Source: Anisodus tanguticus
Lineage: Eukaryota > Streptophyta > Magnoliopsida > Solanales > Solanaceae
Assembly: GCA_034509755.1 (NCBI GenBank)
Contig: CM067539.1
Coordinates: forward strand, 65,420,513-65,484,512
DNA length: 64,000 nucleotides
Reading direction: 5' to 3'
Position numbers and translations under genes: made by a program. Positions 10,906-22,850 of the stretch are shown in pieces; the stretch's first letter is position 1, and every line of letters begins with the position of its first letter. Below the pieces are notes generated by a model that was not told where the DNA came from, made no database searches, and saw only the letters and a list, made by a program, of their open reading frames with translations.

Positions 10906-11930
10906 TGGTATGCCAAACAGACTATTAGTTTAGGAAAAGGAAAGAGGAAAAATGCTCAACATGGACTGAACAAAAGAATGGCCCAATTCTTCTTTCAGCC
11001 CAGCTGCCTTAACAGACCACCCCCAGCCCCATAGCCCATTCCATTATCGAATGGGAAGTCTTAAACTCAAACTAGCCAAAAACTTGGCCCAAAAATGTAC
11101 CCAATGCAGAGAGGGCAATTCACAGTAATGCCCTTATTTCGATGTGGTCTTTAATTTTTTCCCTTCACCTAAAAATTCTTGGGTTCTGGGTTCGTACACC
11201 AACTCAATCAAAAATGAAAAAAATCACAAGACATAATTTGGATTCAGCAAGACATAGTTTGCCGCATAAGACAAACTCTAGGCAAAATTTGCCTTATGCT
11301 TGAATGCAAACTGCAAACTCTGTCTTGCGAATTCATTTTTAATTTTTGACTGAGCACAAGTTAGAACTCCAGACCTCGAGGTATTATCAAACACTTTTTT
11401 AAGCGAAGGGCAAAAACTAAAGACCAATAATTTGAGGGGCAAAAATTCAAGACTAGTACCTTTGAAGGATAATCCGTACAAAAAGGTGATACAGAGAAAA
11501 CAAGTTATTGTATGAGTAGGTGAGTTTTTTTACTTTTTTTTTGGAGAAATAATCATAAATAGCTATAGTCTAAAACAATTGTGTATTTACAAAACATACC
11601 TATAATTGTTGTATTAGAAGGAAGAGCTTTATCAGGCGGGTATCAATTGTATCAACAAAAGAGTTATATCAGGCGACGCGTATCAGCTGTATCAAATGGG
11701 TATTTGATAGGTATCCGTTGTATCAGCGCATACTGTAGCAGTTGAAATCTCGTGAAAGAGTTGTATCAACGCGTACTATATCAGAGCATACAGTCATGTG
11801 TGTGTATTGTGTGTTTGCTACAATTTACCAAAATGTAATTGCGTTTTGTAATCTTTTGAAACTATAGCAATGTATCGTAAATATAGTCTAAATATCTACC
11901 ACATAGTGTAATTTTTTTGTCATCCGATAT
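10906..11930. other. Intergenic DNA without a recognised gene
   Basis: No coding region is supported. Around 11620-11800 a phrase of the type gtatcaRctgtatca recurs several times with variation, suggesting an old degenerate repeat I do not recognise. Confidence 0.4.
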
Positions 11931-11934
11931 CCTA

Positions 11935-12090
11935 TGCCCAACGGGGCCTCAACTAGTTCAAATTTATGCAGGATAAAATCCATTACATAGGGAAACGCTA
12001 CCTACTAGGATTTTTTCTAATTCGAGCTTGAGACCTCCAATTAAGATTGAAAGGATCATATCATCCCACCACAACGCTGATTATGAGTAA
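11935..12090 (-). mobile_element. SINE-like fragment
   Basis: On the reverse strand, gtggtgggatgat and a gcttgag/gaattagaa segment resemble the A-box and B-box area of the SINE-like units at 1125-1450 and 10262-10402. Degenerate; boundaries approximate. Confidence 0.35.
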
Positions 12091-12202
12091 ATTTTATCAT
12101 ATCACATTACTATGCCATTCATTTAACATATGTTAATCTTTTTTTTCTTTTTAATGTTTTTGCTTTGTTAAGATAACATAAATTATGTTCTAGCTAATAT
12201 TA

Positions 12203-14031
12203 AGGATGGCAACGGATCATATCTGGATCGGATTCTATTAGATCCAGAATCAGATCCGTTTTTTATACTTGGATTCAGATCCGGATCCAGATCCATCGGG
12301 TCCATAAAAATCATATCCAAATCCGGATCCACCGGGTTCACGAATCGGATTTGGATCCACATGCAAAATTTGCCTTGAAAGAGCACAGCAGAACCATAAA
12401 CTTGAGCTTTTTAAAGTAGTAGTAAGGGCTGAAAAAGAAATAGACTCAGAGTTTTCTTAAAGAGATTGCTTTCTAGAGTTTCACATTTCAAAAAGTTAAT
12501 TAAAAAAATGAAACTTGCAAAGGCAGAGTTAGTACAGCTTGTTCAAGCTTAATGAGAATATCCCAAATGATGGTGCTCGATCATATCATATTCACGCTAT
12601 ATATGTCATAACCAACAATGTTTAAAAAAACACTTTGCAACATACTTAATTCATCATCTTAAATGAATAACCCATCCTGGCATGTTATCATCACTTAAGA
12701 AAAAGAAAGAACTAACAATTTGATCCCAAAAAATGAAACGCCCACAAATTGATAAATGAGCACGGCCACAATTAGAGATGGCAGTGGATCCAGATCCGTT
12801 TTATAGGATATGGATCTTCAAAATTTGGACCCGACGGATCCGGATCGGACCCGGATCCGTTTCTGACGGATCGGATCTAGATCTTGTATTTGAGATCCGT
12901 ATCCGGTCCAGATCCGACCCGTGGATCCGTTTTTTATTAAATATATTCATAACCTAGAATGTAATTTTATAAGTATTTTTTTAAAATTGCTAAGCACATC
13001 CTTGAAAGTTTAATATCAAAACAAGTTTAATTATTCCCACATTAACTCAAAAACTAAAAAATAAAGAGTAACTTCGATAATAAAATCAATGTTATATTAG
13101 TGAATGACTAACATCTTCATAGACAAGTAGTTAAAATTATATTCACTTCATTTGTGAAGATTCCAAGCACATGCAAAATCTGCATTGTGGAAATACTAGT
13201 CAGCATTTTCCACAACTATTGTCATTGTCCAACATTTTCAATTAATAGCTCACAATCAAAATGAGACAACGAACAAAATATCTCATATGAACATTTCAAA
13301 ATTGAAACACAGTAAATTGTTAGCTAAGTAAAAATCATTTGTCAGTTCAAAAAAAAATTCTTAGCAAGATTACATTCTTAGCAAGACAAATTTTTTTACA
13401 TGTGGATCCAGATCCGATCCGTGAACCCGATGGATCCGAATTTGGATCTGATTTTTATGGATCCGATGGATCTGGATCCGGATCTGAATTCAGGTATGAA
13501 AAACGGATCTGAATCTGGATCTAGTAGGATCCGGTCCAGATCCAATCCGTTGCCATCCCTAGCCACAGTAGTTAACTTAAGAATAAATGTGCACTAAACT
13601 TTGTGATTCCAGCACATGCTTCAAACACATAAACACACTGGCTCAAGTGATATCAAAAAATAAATGTACTAAAATAACCATTCTAGCTCAAAATCAAATC
13701 TCCTATTTGAAAGACGAACTATGATTCTTCAATCCAGATCCAATAACTCCAAAAACACATACTACCATAAGTTTCATTCATGACAAATAAATACTCCTAT
13801 CACTCGATAATAAACATAACTATATAATATACTCTTTCCAATAAAAAACGGATCCACGAGTCGGATCTGGACCAGATACGGATCTCAAATACAAGATCCA
13901 GATCCAGATCTGATCTGTCATAAACGGATTCGGGTCTGATCCGGATCCTTCGGGTCCAAATTTTGAAGATCCATATCCTATAAAACGGATCTGGATCCAG
14001 CGGGTCCATAATCCACTGCCATCTCTAGTTA
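12203..14031. repeat. Interleaved GGATCC-rich inverted repeats (hAT-like termini)
   Basis: Four related blocks of about 165-185 bp are built from GGATCC/AGATCC words. Block A (about 12203-12375) begins aggatggcaacggat, and its inverted partner A' (about 13395-13562) ends atccgttgccatccct. Block B (about 12777-12945) begins agagatggcagtggat, and its inverted partner B' (about 13845-14031) ends atccactgccatctct. The outer words resemble the GGATGGCAA-type ends of some plant hAT elements. The order A-B-A'-B' is interleaved rather than nested. No clean 8-bp target duplication is visible. The Asp/Pro/Ile-rich frames through these blocks are translations of the repeat. Confidence 0.6.
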
Positions 14032-14103
14032 ATATGCAAAGAAAGTTGCCCTTTGGTGTTCTCATTGGGGCACGTTAACATTATTTCGTTTGGTTTAAAA
14101 TCT

Positions 14104-15265
14104 TAGGTCTCATTTGTTTCTATTAAGACTAAGATGTCTGAATACATATCTGAATATTAAGATGTGCATTAAGATTTAGATGTCTGAATATGAATACACA
14201 TTTGAATATTAAAATGTTGTCTCTAGATATGAATATTGAACAAATAAAGTTGTTTGTTTTTAATATCTGAATGTGCATATGGAATTAACCACTATATCAA
14301 TAAAATGTTATAAAAATCTCATTTCATTAAAATAAATTTATTTTTTGATAGAAAATAATATTTAAATATTTATATTTGATTAAAAATTTGAACTATCTCC
14401 TTTTTATATCAAATAAAAGTTATATATCAATATTAAAAAATATTGTAACAAGGTAACATAATTTATTTTAAGAATTTGTGCTTATTATAAAATGGTAAAC
14501 CTTTCTCTATCAATTGAAAGAGATTTAAAGAGAATTATTATGGCTTAAGCCCACAAGATGTTTTTTAGTAAGAAATTTTATTAAAATAAGATAAAAAGAA
14601 GAAAACTTTATTTGTTGTTTCTTGAAGCTTGGTATTATGTATTTAGTTTCAAATTTGATTAGGGGGTTATGTAGTATTGAATTATTTTTTTTAAAAAAAA
14701 TTCATTGTTATTGTCTCGAGAAACACTAAATTATAGAGTCATTGCGATCTTTCAAAGATTGAGAAGTGAAAGAATGAATATTATTGAGAAGACCATTTCA
14801 CTCATGTTTAATTTTTCTCATGCAAAATACATCATGAACTGAATTTATACATAGGATTTCAAATAAATTTTTTGACAGATTCAAGAAACTTCAAGAAAAC
14901 GATTTTGTTGTTGCATTTAATCAATTAATATTTGTGGTAACAAGAATTACTAATAATATTTGGTTGAGAAATGATAGCTAGAGCCGTGAAAATGTTGTTG
15001 AGAAAAGAAGTAGTGAAAGGTTTTGTAAAATAAGACGTATTCCTTTAAATGAGTATGAATGGTGTTAAGACTATGTTACAGATCTGATTCATTGAAATCT
15101 ATTCAGACCCATTAAGAGGCTTCATAAGGAAACAAACATAAATAAACTTAATGAGCTGAATCTGAATAATTAAGATTCAGACTCGTAAAATAAATACAAT
15201 TAATATGTTGAATCTAAATGATTAAAATTTAGATCTCCATTAAATGCAAACAGATAGAGGCCTCA
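14104..15265. mobile_element. Foldback element with long imperfect inverted ends
   Basis: The left end (ggtctcatttgtttctattaag..., then repeated gatgtctgaat words) is inverted relative to the right end (..gattcagactc.., ..aatttagatctccattaaatgcaaacag...ggcctca). The interior is AT-rich without an intact frame. This resembles non-autonomous hAT-type elements seen in Solanaceae, but I found no definite target duplication. Confidence 0.45.
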
Positions 15266-16370
15266 GTCATGATTTGCATTTGATAAAATACATCACGTTT
15301 CTCACACGCTAAAGAAAAATATTCAATCAAGAAAGCTGTTGCGTATAAAATTGCAAAGTCAAATACTATACACCAATAGTGGATCCAAGGTGTAAAAACA
15401 ATAAAATATTTCAGTTTGTTGAATAAATAGAATTGTTCCAAATACCAAAAAGAAGAAGAAGGGGGAATATACGGTTAAATTATTTTATAACAATATTATT
15501 TGTTCAAATATTTTTTAATTATTATTACAGAATATTTTTATAAAGAATATATAATATAGTATAGAAATTGATCGTAATAATAAAATACTATTATAAAAAG
15601 GACTGACTGTATAAACAATATAGTCTATGGTAGAACTTTTTGACAATTTTATCACATTAAACTTGTAACATAGTCTTCTCATTATCACTTGCATAAAATT
15701 TTAAAGTAGTGGAATACCAGCTACTAAGATTATCATAGGATAAAGAGGATTTTTTCTTACTTTTAATCTGAAGTTTTATGTTTAAACTTTGTGAATGAAA
15801 AACATTATAGTAGAGAGCTTCTTCCTTTTGACAAATTTTACGTGAATTCGAATTAATCAGGACATCAAAATAGATATTGGATGAAACAGAACGTTATACT
15901 TACTTATTTTAAAATAATTTATGTAATTTTGAACTTTTTATTATCCTTAATGACCTGATGATCATAAAGATATTTGCAACTTGTTTCAAAATACATTTTT
16001 AAAAGATTGTATTTTTAGAATTTTTTTACCTAATCAAACATCGTATATAAATTGGAAAGGAGAGTTACCTTATTGTTCGTATTTCATCTATCTAGTTGAG
16101 ATTCGTACAAACTGATCCGATCAACACGATTATTAAAAAAAATTGCTAAGGAGAGTATTAGTTTTGGATATAAGCATGACCCACAATATCACAAAAATTA
16201 AAACTCCCTCCTTCCAAGAAATTGCTCTTTTGGGCTTCTTTCTCCCATGTCATCCAAAAGTCCAAACCAAACTTCTTTCTTTTCCAAATATAAATATCTT
16301 TTTTTATATTTAATAGATATTTAAATTGAGACTAGCATGGAGTGATTACCCAATAAATTTGTACTTCCCA
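15266..16370. other. AT-rich intergenic DNA upstream of the DUF538 gene
   Basis: No gene is supported here. It presumably holds distal promoter sequence for the gene starting at 16657. Confidence 0.5.
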
Positions 16371-16560
16371 TTTTTCTTCTCCCTCCAATTAAAGTACATC
16401 TCGTTAACCAGAAAGTACAACCATCTAAAGCACACCTACCAATAAAACTGCATTCTTCACCTCCAATTAAAAACGTAGGCACACCAACTCTTCCTTATTG
16501 AGCTCAATTTCCATAACAACCATGGCTTTTAATTCAAGATTTCATCTGGGTCTTCTTTAA
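16370..16560 (+). pseudogene. Duplicated 5' end of the DUF538 gene with aborted 12-codon frame
   Basis: This segment repeats the leader and start of the next gene. The words cttctccctcc(a/c)attaaagtaca and agaaagtacaaccatct occur here and again at about 16577-16630. The ATG at 16522 opens MAFNSRFHLGLL and stops at 16558-16560, while the true gene reads MAFNSRFHLGILIFF. The upstream copy has about 65 extra bases between the leader words and the ATG. If transcription starts upstream of it, the 12-codon frame would act as an upstream open reading frame; otherwise it is a relic of a tandem duplication. Confidence 0.8.
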
Positions 16561-16656
16561 CAAAAAATATTCATTTTCCCTTCTCCCTCCCATTAAAGTA
16601 CACCTATTTAAGCAGAAAGTACAACCATCTAAGCACACAAATTTTCTTCAACAACC

Positions 16657-19600
16657 ATGGCTTTCAATTCAAGATTCCATTTGGGTATTCTTATTTTCTT
16701 CATATTAACCCCTTTGACCATCTCTTTAATCCTAAGCCCATCACCACAACCAGAACCAAAACCAAAACCCACAGTATATGATATCCTCCTAGTATATGGG
16801 CTGCCACGTGGCATCTTCCCAGACACTGTGGAATCTTATAATGTTGATAAAGATGGAAACTTTGAAGTTTTCTTGAAAGCCCCATGTTATGTTGAGTTTG
16901 AATATTTGGTTTATTATGCTGAAAAGATTAGTGGGAAGTTAGGAATTGGGTCAATTAGAGAGTTAAAAGGGATTGAAGTGAAAAGATTCTTTTTTTGGTT
17001 TAACGTTAATGAAATAAGAGTTGATTTGCCACCTACTGATAGTGTTTACTTTCAGATTGGTTTTGTTAATAAGAAGCTTGATATGTATCAGTTTGAGACT
17101 ATTCATTCTTGTATGAACAATGGAATTTGGTTGAGGTCTTGTGGAGGAGGATCACTGAGACAAGTACTTCCACAGGTAACTTTTCTTTCAAAGTTTTTGT
17201 CTTTATGTTCTGTTTACGAGTATAGTCGACTTCAACTTATTTGGATTGAGGCTTAGTAGTAGTAGTAGTTGTTGTTGTGTTTAAGAGTGTATGTGTTCAG
17301 GGGTGGAGCTAGAGGGGCGGGAAATTACAATGTATATACAAGCTATGTTGCTCGGACTCTTCAAAATGTTGTCGTACTCGTGTTGGATCTTCCAAGATGT
17401 ATATGTGGTCAGGGGATACAATTTCCAACAGTACACAAGGTCAACTTGTTTGGGATTGAGTCGTAGTAGTTGTTGTTCTGTTTAAGAGTATATGTGGTCA
17501 GGGGGTGGAGCTAGAGGGGCGGGAAATTACAATATGTATACAAGCTATGTTGCTCGGATTCTCCAAATGTTATCGTACTCATGTTGGATCTTCCAAGATG
17601 CACTATGTTTGGAGGATCCGATACACACCCGTCAACATACTAACATAGTATACAAGGTCAACTATCCTATGTAGTATGACAGAAGTCAACTTTCACTTTC
17701 TCAATAATGTTTCCTAGTATATGATCGGTAAGCAAAGATTATCTGTCGGAAAAAAAGTATACTTTATTGATTAGTAATACTATTAGCAAGTCCGGTCGTG
17801 TTTTGATTAATTTTTTTTAGTACTATCTCTAAAATGTTAATTGTATGTACTACAACGAAAGTCAATTTTAACTTTCTCCAAAATGCAAGAAATGAATGTC
17901 CAAAAAAGGGCAGTCGGTTACACGAAGGATCCCGCGTTCACACGGGTCAGGGGAAGAGTCGCACCCTAAGTGGTGTGATATAGGCAGTCTACACTAACAC
18001 ATATATCAGTGGTTGATTCCACGACTCAAACTTGTGACCTATAGGTCATATGGAGACAACTTCACTGTTGCTCCAACCTCCAATCCCCCTCCTAGAAATT
18101 AATGTCCAAAGTCAACCTAAAAGGTAGATACTTTGACTTTGCAGTGCTAACCTCGTTATTCATCTGAGTAGAGTTTTGGTGTCTAGGTGTATCCTCTGAA
18201 TTATGTTGCTCAAACCCTCAAAATATGTTGATCCTCCAAAAAGGCATACCTTTTGGAGGGCCCGACGCACACTAGATGTTTGAAGAGTCTGAGCAACATA
18301 GCCTTTGAATTTGCTGCAACTTCTATTGCAGGACTTGTTACCTTTTTTGGTAGAAAGTTCTGATCATTTACTTCTATTTTCAGCTTTGAAATATTGCATC
18401 TTCCTATTACAAGTGCCTCATAGTAACTTTCAAGGTCTCTAGTTGTTTATTTGACATGAAGTAATCAGGAGTTTTGTGTTTATTCGAATCTCATTCGCTG
18501 GCAGAATATTTTTCTCTTCATCATTTGGCAACAAATTGTTGATTGAGAAGAGTGTTGAGTATTGCATCTTTGGTAACAATAGGGTGAAGGATATTTAATG
18601 AATAAGTTTTGGATTATATTATTTTTTCCGATAAATGGATTCAAGTAGAGTTTTCTTGAAGGTATCTTCATTCGTCTCTTTAATTTCTGTTGATCCAATT
18701 ACTTAATTTGCTAAATCTTGGGTTTGGCTTGCCTATCAGTTGGGGAAAATAGGTGCGTAAGCTAGACCCATAGTGGATATTTTGTAATAGAGCAGCATTT
18801 GTTGAAACCTAGTTGATCTATTTGTTCAAGAGTGTCCCAGAATAAAGAACGTGGATTTCTGACGGACATTCCTGTCAGAAATCCCATATTTTTAGACGGA
18901 AACTGACATTTTTTAGTAGTGCTCTAAGTAACTTCTGAATAAATTGATCAATCAGGTGTCAATGAATCTATTACCAAATATCCACTATGGGGAGACTATT
19001 TTAGATGAGTGAAAGGAAAATAGAGAACTTGTCAAGAAAAGATGAGATTTCTTGCGTCGTGGTAGGCTGCCTACGGTCAAACCTCTATATAATAGTCATT
19101 CTCTACAACAACATTTCACTATAACAACTAAGTTTTCATTGAAACAGATTTTCATATTATGTTATATCATATTTTATATATAACAACATTTCACTATAAG
19201 AGCCGAAAAATATTGGAAGCCGTTATAGAGAGGTTTGACTGCATTGCATTCCTTGGGGTGTGGTCCTTTTACAGTCCCTGCATAAAAGTGAAATGATTCA
19301 TGCATCGGGCTGCTTTCAACACATTTTCAGAATCTATTTATATTGGCACACAGATTTACCTCTATCTATAACGTTTGACAACTTTATCTTCAAATCAGAA
19401 ATATGACAGAACAAATATACCACTATATATTCATGTGAGAATATTACAATTCCAAGTATACAAAAAGAGTCAAAACTTTAAGTCCCCTATTAAGCATTTC
19501 TTGAAATTGCTTAAAAGATTCTTCTCTTTCAAACTTAAGTTGATTCCTGAAATTCTTGATAAAATCATCAGCCAACTTGTTCACATCCTCCACCAAGAAC

Positions 19601-20852
19601 CACCTCATCGACGTGGTTCTGTCTCTATTTCCACCATCTTTCTCCAACCCCTTCATAGTTGAAGAACCCTCTTGGTGATGATCCATTTTGAAACTTGTTT
19701 TCGTGTTTTTCGCGCGTCTCTTGAGGTTGAAGAGTTAGTTAAATGATGATGGATTCTTAGCTAATGAAAGTTGCTATTTATATAGTTGCAGATGTTTATT
19801 AGCTTTAAAGCATGAGTTTTTCATGGGAAAAAAGCAAAGGAAAGAAGAAGGAAAGTTGGAAAGATTAGTTATTTGTTCATATGAGTGAAAGGCATTCATA
19901 TGAATAGTTGAAGGCCAAAAAGGAAAAGGGAACGCACTTAGTTTTATTTTATTGTTAGTTTTTTATGTTTTTAGCATTTCAAATGAAGCTGCAGGCTGAC
20001 ATAATTTCACATATATAGTCAGACTTCTCTATAACAACATTTCATTATAACGGCCAAAAAATCTTTTGGAACGATTTTTTCATTTATGTTATATTATATA
20101 TCTCTATAACAACATTTCTCTATAATAACCAAAATTATCGAAACCAACAAGGTTGTTATAAAGAGGTCTGACTATAGATTATGAATGGTTCAAATAATTT
20201 AGGGTCTTACTTTGTTGTTTTTCTTTGTAACTTTGAAAAGATGGTGGGGGAAATTATACACTATACAACAACTAAGTTTCCGGGATTTCCGATGGAAAAT
20301 CGTCGAAAACGTTTCCGACAAGCCAATTTCTGAGGGATTTCCGTTGGTTGATTATTGGACCTTGGTATTTGATTTGCCAAATACATAATTATTGTATACT
20401 CTTTCATATATATATATATATAGCGCAACCCAATTTTTATTTTTTACTTTTTTTTTGAAGGGTTTGTGTGAATAATGGAATGGTTAACATTACTCATTTT
20501 AAACTCTCCTACGGTGATATAATATATTTTCAAGAAAGTGATGCGAGAACGCTAATCTTCCTATAAATTGCATTCCTATAAAACCCGGCAATCGACGTTC
20601 CGGCTTTGTCCGTCGACAGCTGAATATTTCGATTTGGTTCGATTCATGATCGCATCTGCAAACCTTATCCCGTGGGCTATAGCGGACGTTTTTATTCTTC
20701 ATCCGGTCCTTAGTAGCCTTTAAATTCACTGTTTTTTTAGTAGTGATGCAAGATTTCTTAGGTCTTATAACTTGTAAGTTGTAACAACAAATTATCTATT
20801 TTTGCAGCTTCCAGCTCCTGTCGATGATATGCAAATGCTTACTACTGAGTAG
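16657..20852 (+). CDS. Secreted DUF538-family protein, 2 exons
   Basis: Exon 1 (16657-17175, 173 codons) ends CTTCCACAG before GTAACT. Exon 2 (20808-20852) follows TTTTTGCAG and adds LPAPVDDMQMLTTE and a stop, the expected C-terminus of this family; total 187 aa. Residues 1-25 form a signal peptide, followed by a Pro/Lys-rich stretch (SPQPEPKPKP), then the DUF538 beta-sheet domain with the signatures YGLPRGIFPD and YNVDKDGNFEV. The role is not settled; family members are small, often stress-induced or cell-wall-associated proteins. The intron of 3,632 bp holds many repeats and a reverse-strand DUF761 gene. A TATTTAAG lies at 16605-16612, close to the ATG. The start is chosen because it directly precedes the signal peptide. 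Confidence 0.88.
17225..17650 (+). repeat. Tandem SINE-tail and foldback fragments in the DUF538 intron
   Basis: A unit of about 200 bp is repeated: aggggcgggaaattaca, then tatacaagctatgttgctcgga, then a tgttggatcttccaagatg block, near 17313 and again near 17515. Each is preceded by a tttgggattgag...tagtagttgttgtt tail (17240-17275 and 17448-17480). The tail is the 3' end of a Solanaceae SINE-like repeat. The tgttgctcgga segment is the left half of the foldback family described at 29528. Confidence 0.6.
17930..18085 (+). mobile_element. Degenerate Au-like SINE
   Basis: The 3' part contains gattccacgactcaaacttgtgacc followed by taggtcatatgg, matching the aactcgtgacctccaggtcacatgg end of the SINE at 793-935. 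The 5' half is more diverged. No target duplication was found. Confidence 0.55.
18205..18303. mobile_element. Short foldback MITE
   Basis: The segment runs from tatgttgctcaaaccctc to gaagagtctgagcaacata, with inverted ends and a central cctccaaaaa...ttttggagg hairpin. About 99 bp. Same family as 26048-26190 and 29528-29652. Confidence 0.65.
18843..18921. repeat. CACTA-like terminus fragment
   Basis: The segment ends TTTTTTAGTAGTG, the complement of a CACTACTAAAAAA-type CACTA end. Inside is a palindrome (ggatttctgacgg / cctgtcagaaatcc) of the kind seen in sub-terminal repeats. Only one end is visible. Confidence 0.4.
19075..19240. mobile_element. Foldback MITE (AGTCAAACCTCT ends)
   Basis: The left end gtcaaacctctatata and the right end tatagagaggtttgac are inverted repeats. 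Internal words ctataacaacatttcactata occur on both arms. A second family member lies at 20017-20173. Confidence 0.65.
19444..19686 (-). CDS. DUF761-type small protein, copy 1, nested in the DUF538 intron
   Basis: An intact 80-codon frame on the strand opposite its host gene. It begins MDHHQEGSSTMKGL and contains FLVEDVNKLADDFI followed by KQFQEMLNRGLKVL. DUF761 proteins (cotton fibre expressed type) end in such an Asp/Phe-Ile, Arg/Gln-rich segment; their biochemical role is unknown. A TATATAAA box lies at 19784-19777, about 90 bp before the ATG, so the promoter was copied too. It is the inverted partner of 24918-25133. It lacks one G present in the other copy, so its C-terminus reads on past that copy's stop, for nine further residues. 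Expression is unknown. Confidence 0.7.
   Translation of the reverse strand: MDHHQEGSSTMKGLEKDGGNRDRTTSMRWFLVEDVNKLADDFIKNFRNQLKFEREESFKQFQEMLNRGLKVLTLFVYLEL
19777..19784 (-). promoter_or_regulatory. TATA box of DUF761 copy 1
   Basis: TATATAAA on the minus strand, in the context caactatataaat. The same box in the same context stands before the second copy, at 24820-24827. Confidence 0.55.
20017..20173. mobile_element. Foldback MITE (AGTCAGAC ends)
   Basis: 157 bp with ends agtcagacttctctataac and the complementary gttataaagaggtctgact, and internal ctataacaacattt words. Same family as 19075-19240. Confidence 0.7.
20267..20745. mobile_element. Possible CACTA-like non-autonomous element
   Basis: The right end is GTTTTTTTAGTAGTG (20731-20745), complementary to a CACTAC-type terminus. 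A CACTATAC start lies at about 20267, followed by repeated gatttccg words typical of sub-terminal arrays. The flanking 3-bp duplications do not match cleanly (ata/atg), so the left boundary is uncertain. The element ends 62 bp before exon 2 of the DUF538 gene. Confidence 0.35.
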
Positions 20853-21167
20853 ATGAGAATGAATATGCAACTCAAGGTGAAAGTAGCAGTGGAAAAATAT
20901 TATTTACTTCATTTCTTGTGAAATGAATAAAAAATAAGACTGGTCTATATACAAGACATATGATGAAGATTAAAGATTACACAATATGTATCCTTTATAA
21001 CTTTTATCTTTGTAAGGACTATATTGAATCATTTCCCCGATGATTGATTACACTGGTTGATGTATATTCCTCTCTTCACCTCTCCCCGCTCGTTCCCCAG
21101 CATATGCTCCTCAACAAAGGTGGATGCAATTTGTTTAAGTATTTTCGACACATAACATAATATATAC

Positions 21168-21880
21168 GTGGATGTCACATTTGTTCTTGTACCAAGGAAT
21201 CATTGTACTCCACCTCCATTCTTCGGGCATTTTCGCCGTCTTAAAAATGACATTAAACAACTCAATCATCCACTCTAAACCTGCCTTGCATGCGCTCTTC
21301 CAAAATTCAACTAGGATCTCATCAAGCCCGATTGCTTTTCCCCTGCGCATCCTGCGAACAACACCCTTAACCTCCTCAACCTTAATGCTTCTACAATACT
21401 CAATCCCAGTACCTTCCAAATTGCTTCAGGTCTCCCAACACAATATCTTTATCTCCTTTTTCGTTCAAGAGTTTATGGAAGTAAGACTGTCACCTCCGTA
21501 TAATATGTGTGTCCTCCACCAGTACTTTGTCGTCCTCGTCCTTGATGCACCTCACGTGATCCAAGTCTCGGGCCCTTCTCTCCCTCGCATTGGCTAGTCT
21601 GTACAACTTCTTATCCCTGCCTTTATCCTCTAATTCCACATACATGCATTCAAAAGCCGCCGTTTTCGCCGCCGTAACCGCTAGCTTTGCCTCCTTCCTC
21701 GCCGTCTTATACAATTCCCTATTTGTCTACTTCTCCACATCATCCTTGCTTTCTACCAATTTCGCATACACCGCTTTCTTTGCTTCCACCTTCTCTTAAA
21801 CTTTATCATTCCACCACCAGTCCCCTCGATGCCACCACGGCTACCCGCGAGACCCCTAGCATTTCTCTAGATAAAAATGA
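21168..21880 (-). pseudogene. RTE-type LINE fragment (upstream half)
   Basis: Read leftwards, this encodes the linker and N-terminal reverse transcriptase region: a GGHRGDWWWN-like segment near 21840, ARKEAKLAVTAAKTAAFE, KVEEVKGVVRRMRRGKA, and WYKNKCDIH at the left end. It matches the 47090-49395 LINE in the same order. It stops abruptly just after the GDI codons, lacks the 3' half and tail, and has frame breaks near 21420-21490 and 21725. It is close to the missing upstream half of the LINE piece at 23010-24430. Confidence 0.8.
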
Positions 21881-21974
21881 GTATGGATTCAAAACTCAAT
21901 TGAAGAAGCATTTTCTTCTTCCAATTATTTTCAATCAATTTTGTCTCATCTTTAAAACTTATATGATAAACTGA

Positions 21975-22436
21975 GGTAAGAATACATAGCAACTAACGTG
22001 GTTAAGTGTTTATTTAACATAACACATTTCATGTTTTCATTAATTTGATTTAAACATCGGACTGTAAGTAATTTTTTTAATGTTGATACTATATGAAGAT
22101 CTAATCTTAATATTTAATTGCTTGATAGTCATCATCAAAATCTCTTCTCAACACTAACTTATAGATGAATGAGAATATAATCTTTCAAGTCTAAAATAAA
22201 AGAATTTTTTCTTTTCCTTGACCAAAGCGTCTTAATAAGCCTGTTTTTAAGGATTTTATAAAAGGAAAAATTAGCACTTTAGTCCCTCAAATATCGATAA
22301 ATTCTGATTTTGATCCTTGTAAGAATTTTTAGACAACCCCCCTCCACCCCCCCCCCCCCCCCCCCCCAAGTAAAAAATATTACAAAACTTGAGTCAAAAG
22401 ACTCAAAAGACCAAATGATGACTCCACAAGAGAGTA
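21975..22436. other. AT-rich spacer with a C homopolymer
   Basis: No gene. A run of about 21 C residues lies at 22347-22367. Near 22272-22320 a ttagcactttagtcc...cgataaattctgatttt segment resembles the MITE end at 22851-22910. Confidence 0.5.
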
Positions 22437-22530
22437 CAACAACATATCCAGTGTATTTCCACAAAGTGGGTCTGGGGAGGATATGATGTACACAAACCTT
22501 ATCTCGACTTTTATGGAACAGAGAGACTAA
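22437..22530 (-). mobile_element. Decayed RTE LINE / SINE 3' tail
   Basis: acaacaacatatccagtgt followed by cacaaagtgggtctgggga is the complement of the conserved tail of Solanaceae RTE LINEs and the SINEs that share it. Only the tail is present. Confidence 0.6.
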
Positions 22531-22850
22531 GTATGCGTACATCCTACCCTCATCAAACTCCACAAGAAAGTAATAATATTATACATGATGGACATGTTAG
22601 GCAATTTTTTATTCTGTTATTTCTCTGAAACTTCATTTTGAAGTTTATAAATTCCCCCACAAACTTTTCAAAGTTATAAAGAAAAAAATAAGTACTTGTA
22701 CTTATTAAGACCTAATCTATTAGGACCATCCATTAATTTATATGTGAATTTATGTCATTCTTTTGAACTGCAAATAAACAAATCCTAGCCTTCAAATTCC
22801 TTTGAAATCCTAAACTTCATAAAAACACAAAAAGCTAAGAATATAATAAT

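Noticed and set aside
12183..14065. Several Asp/Pro/Ile/Arg-rich frames (for example 12183-12386, 13400-13597, 13820-14065)
   Set aside because: They are translations of the GGATCC-rich inverted repeats and vary with the frame; no domain or codon signal.
20499..20729. A 76-codon minus-strand frame with many Arg/Lys residues
   Set aside because: It lies in the DUF538 intron inside a CACTA-like repeat; no family resemblance.
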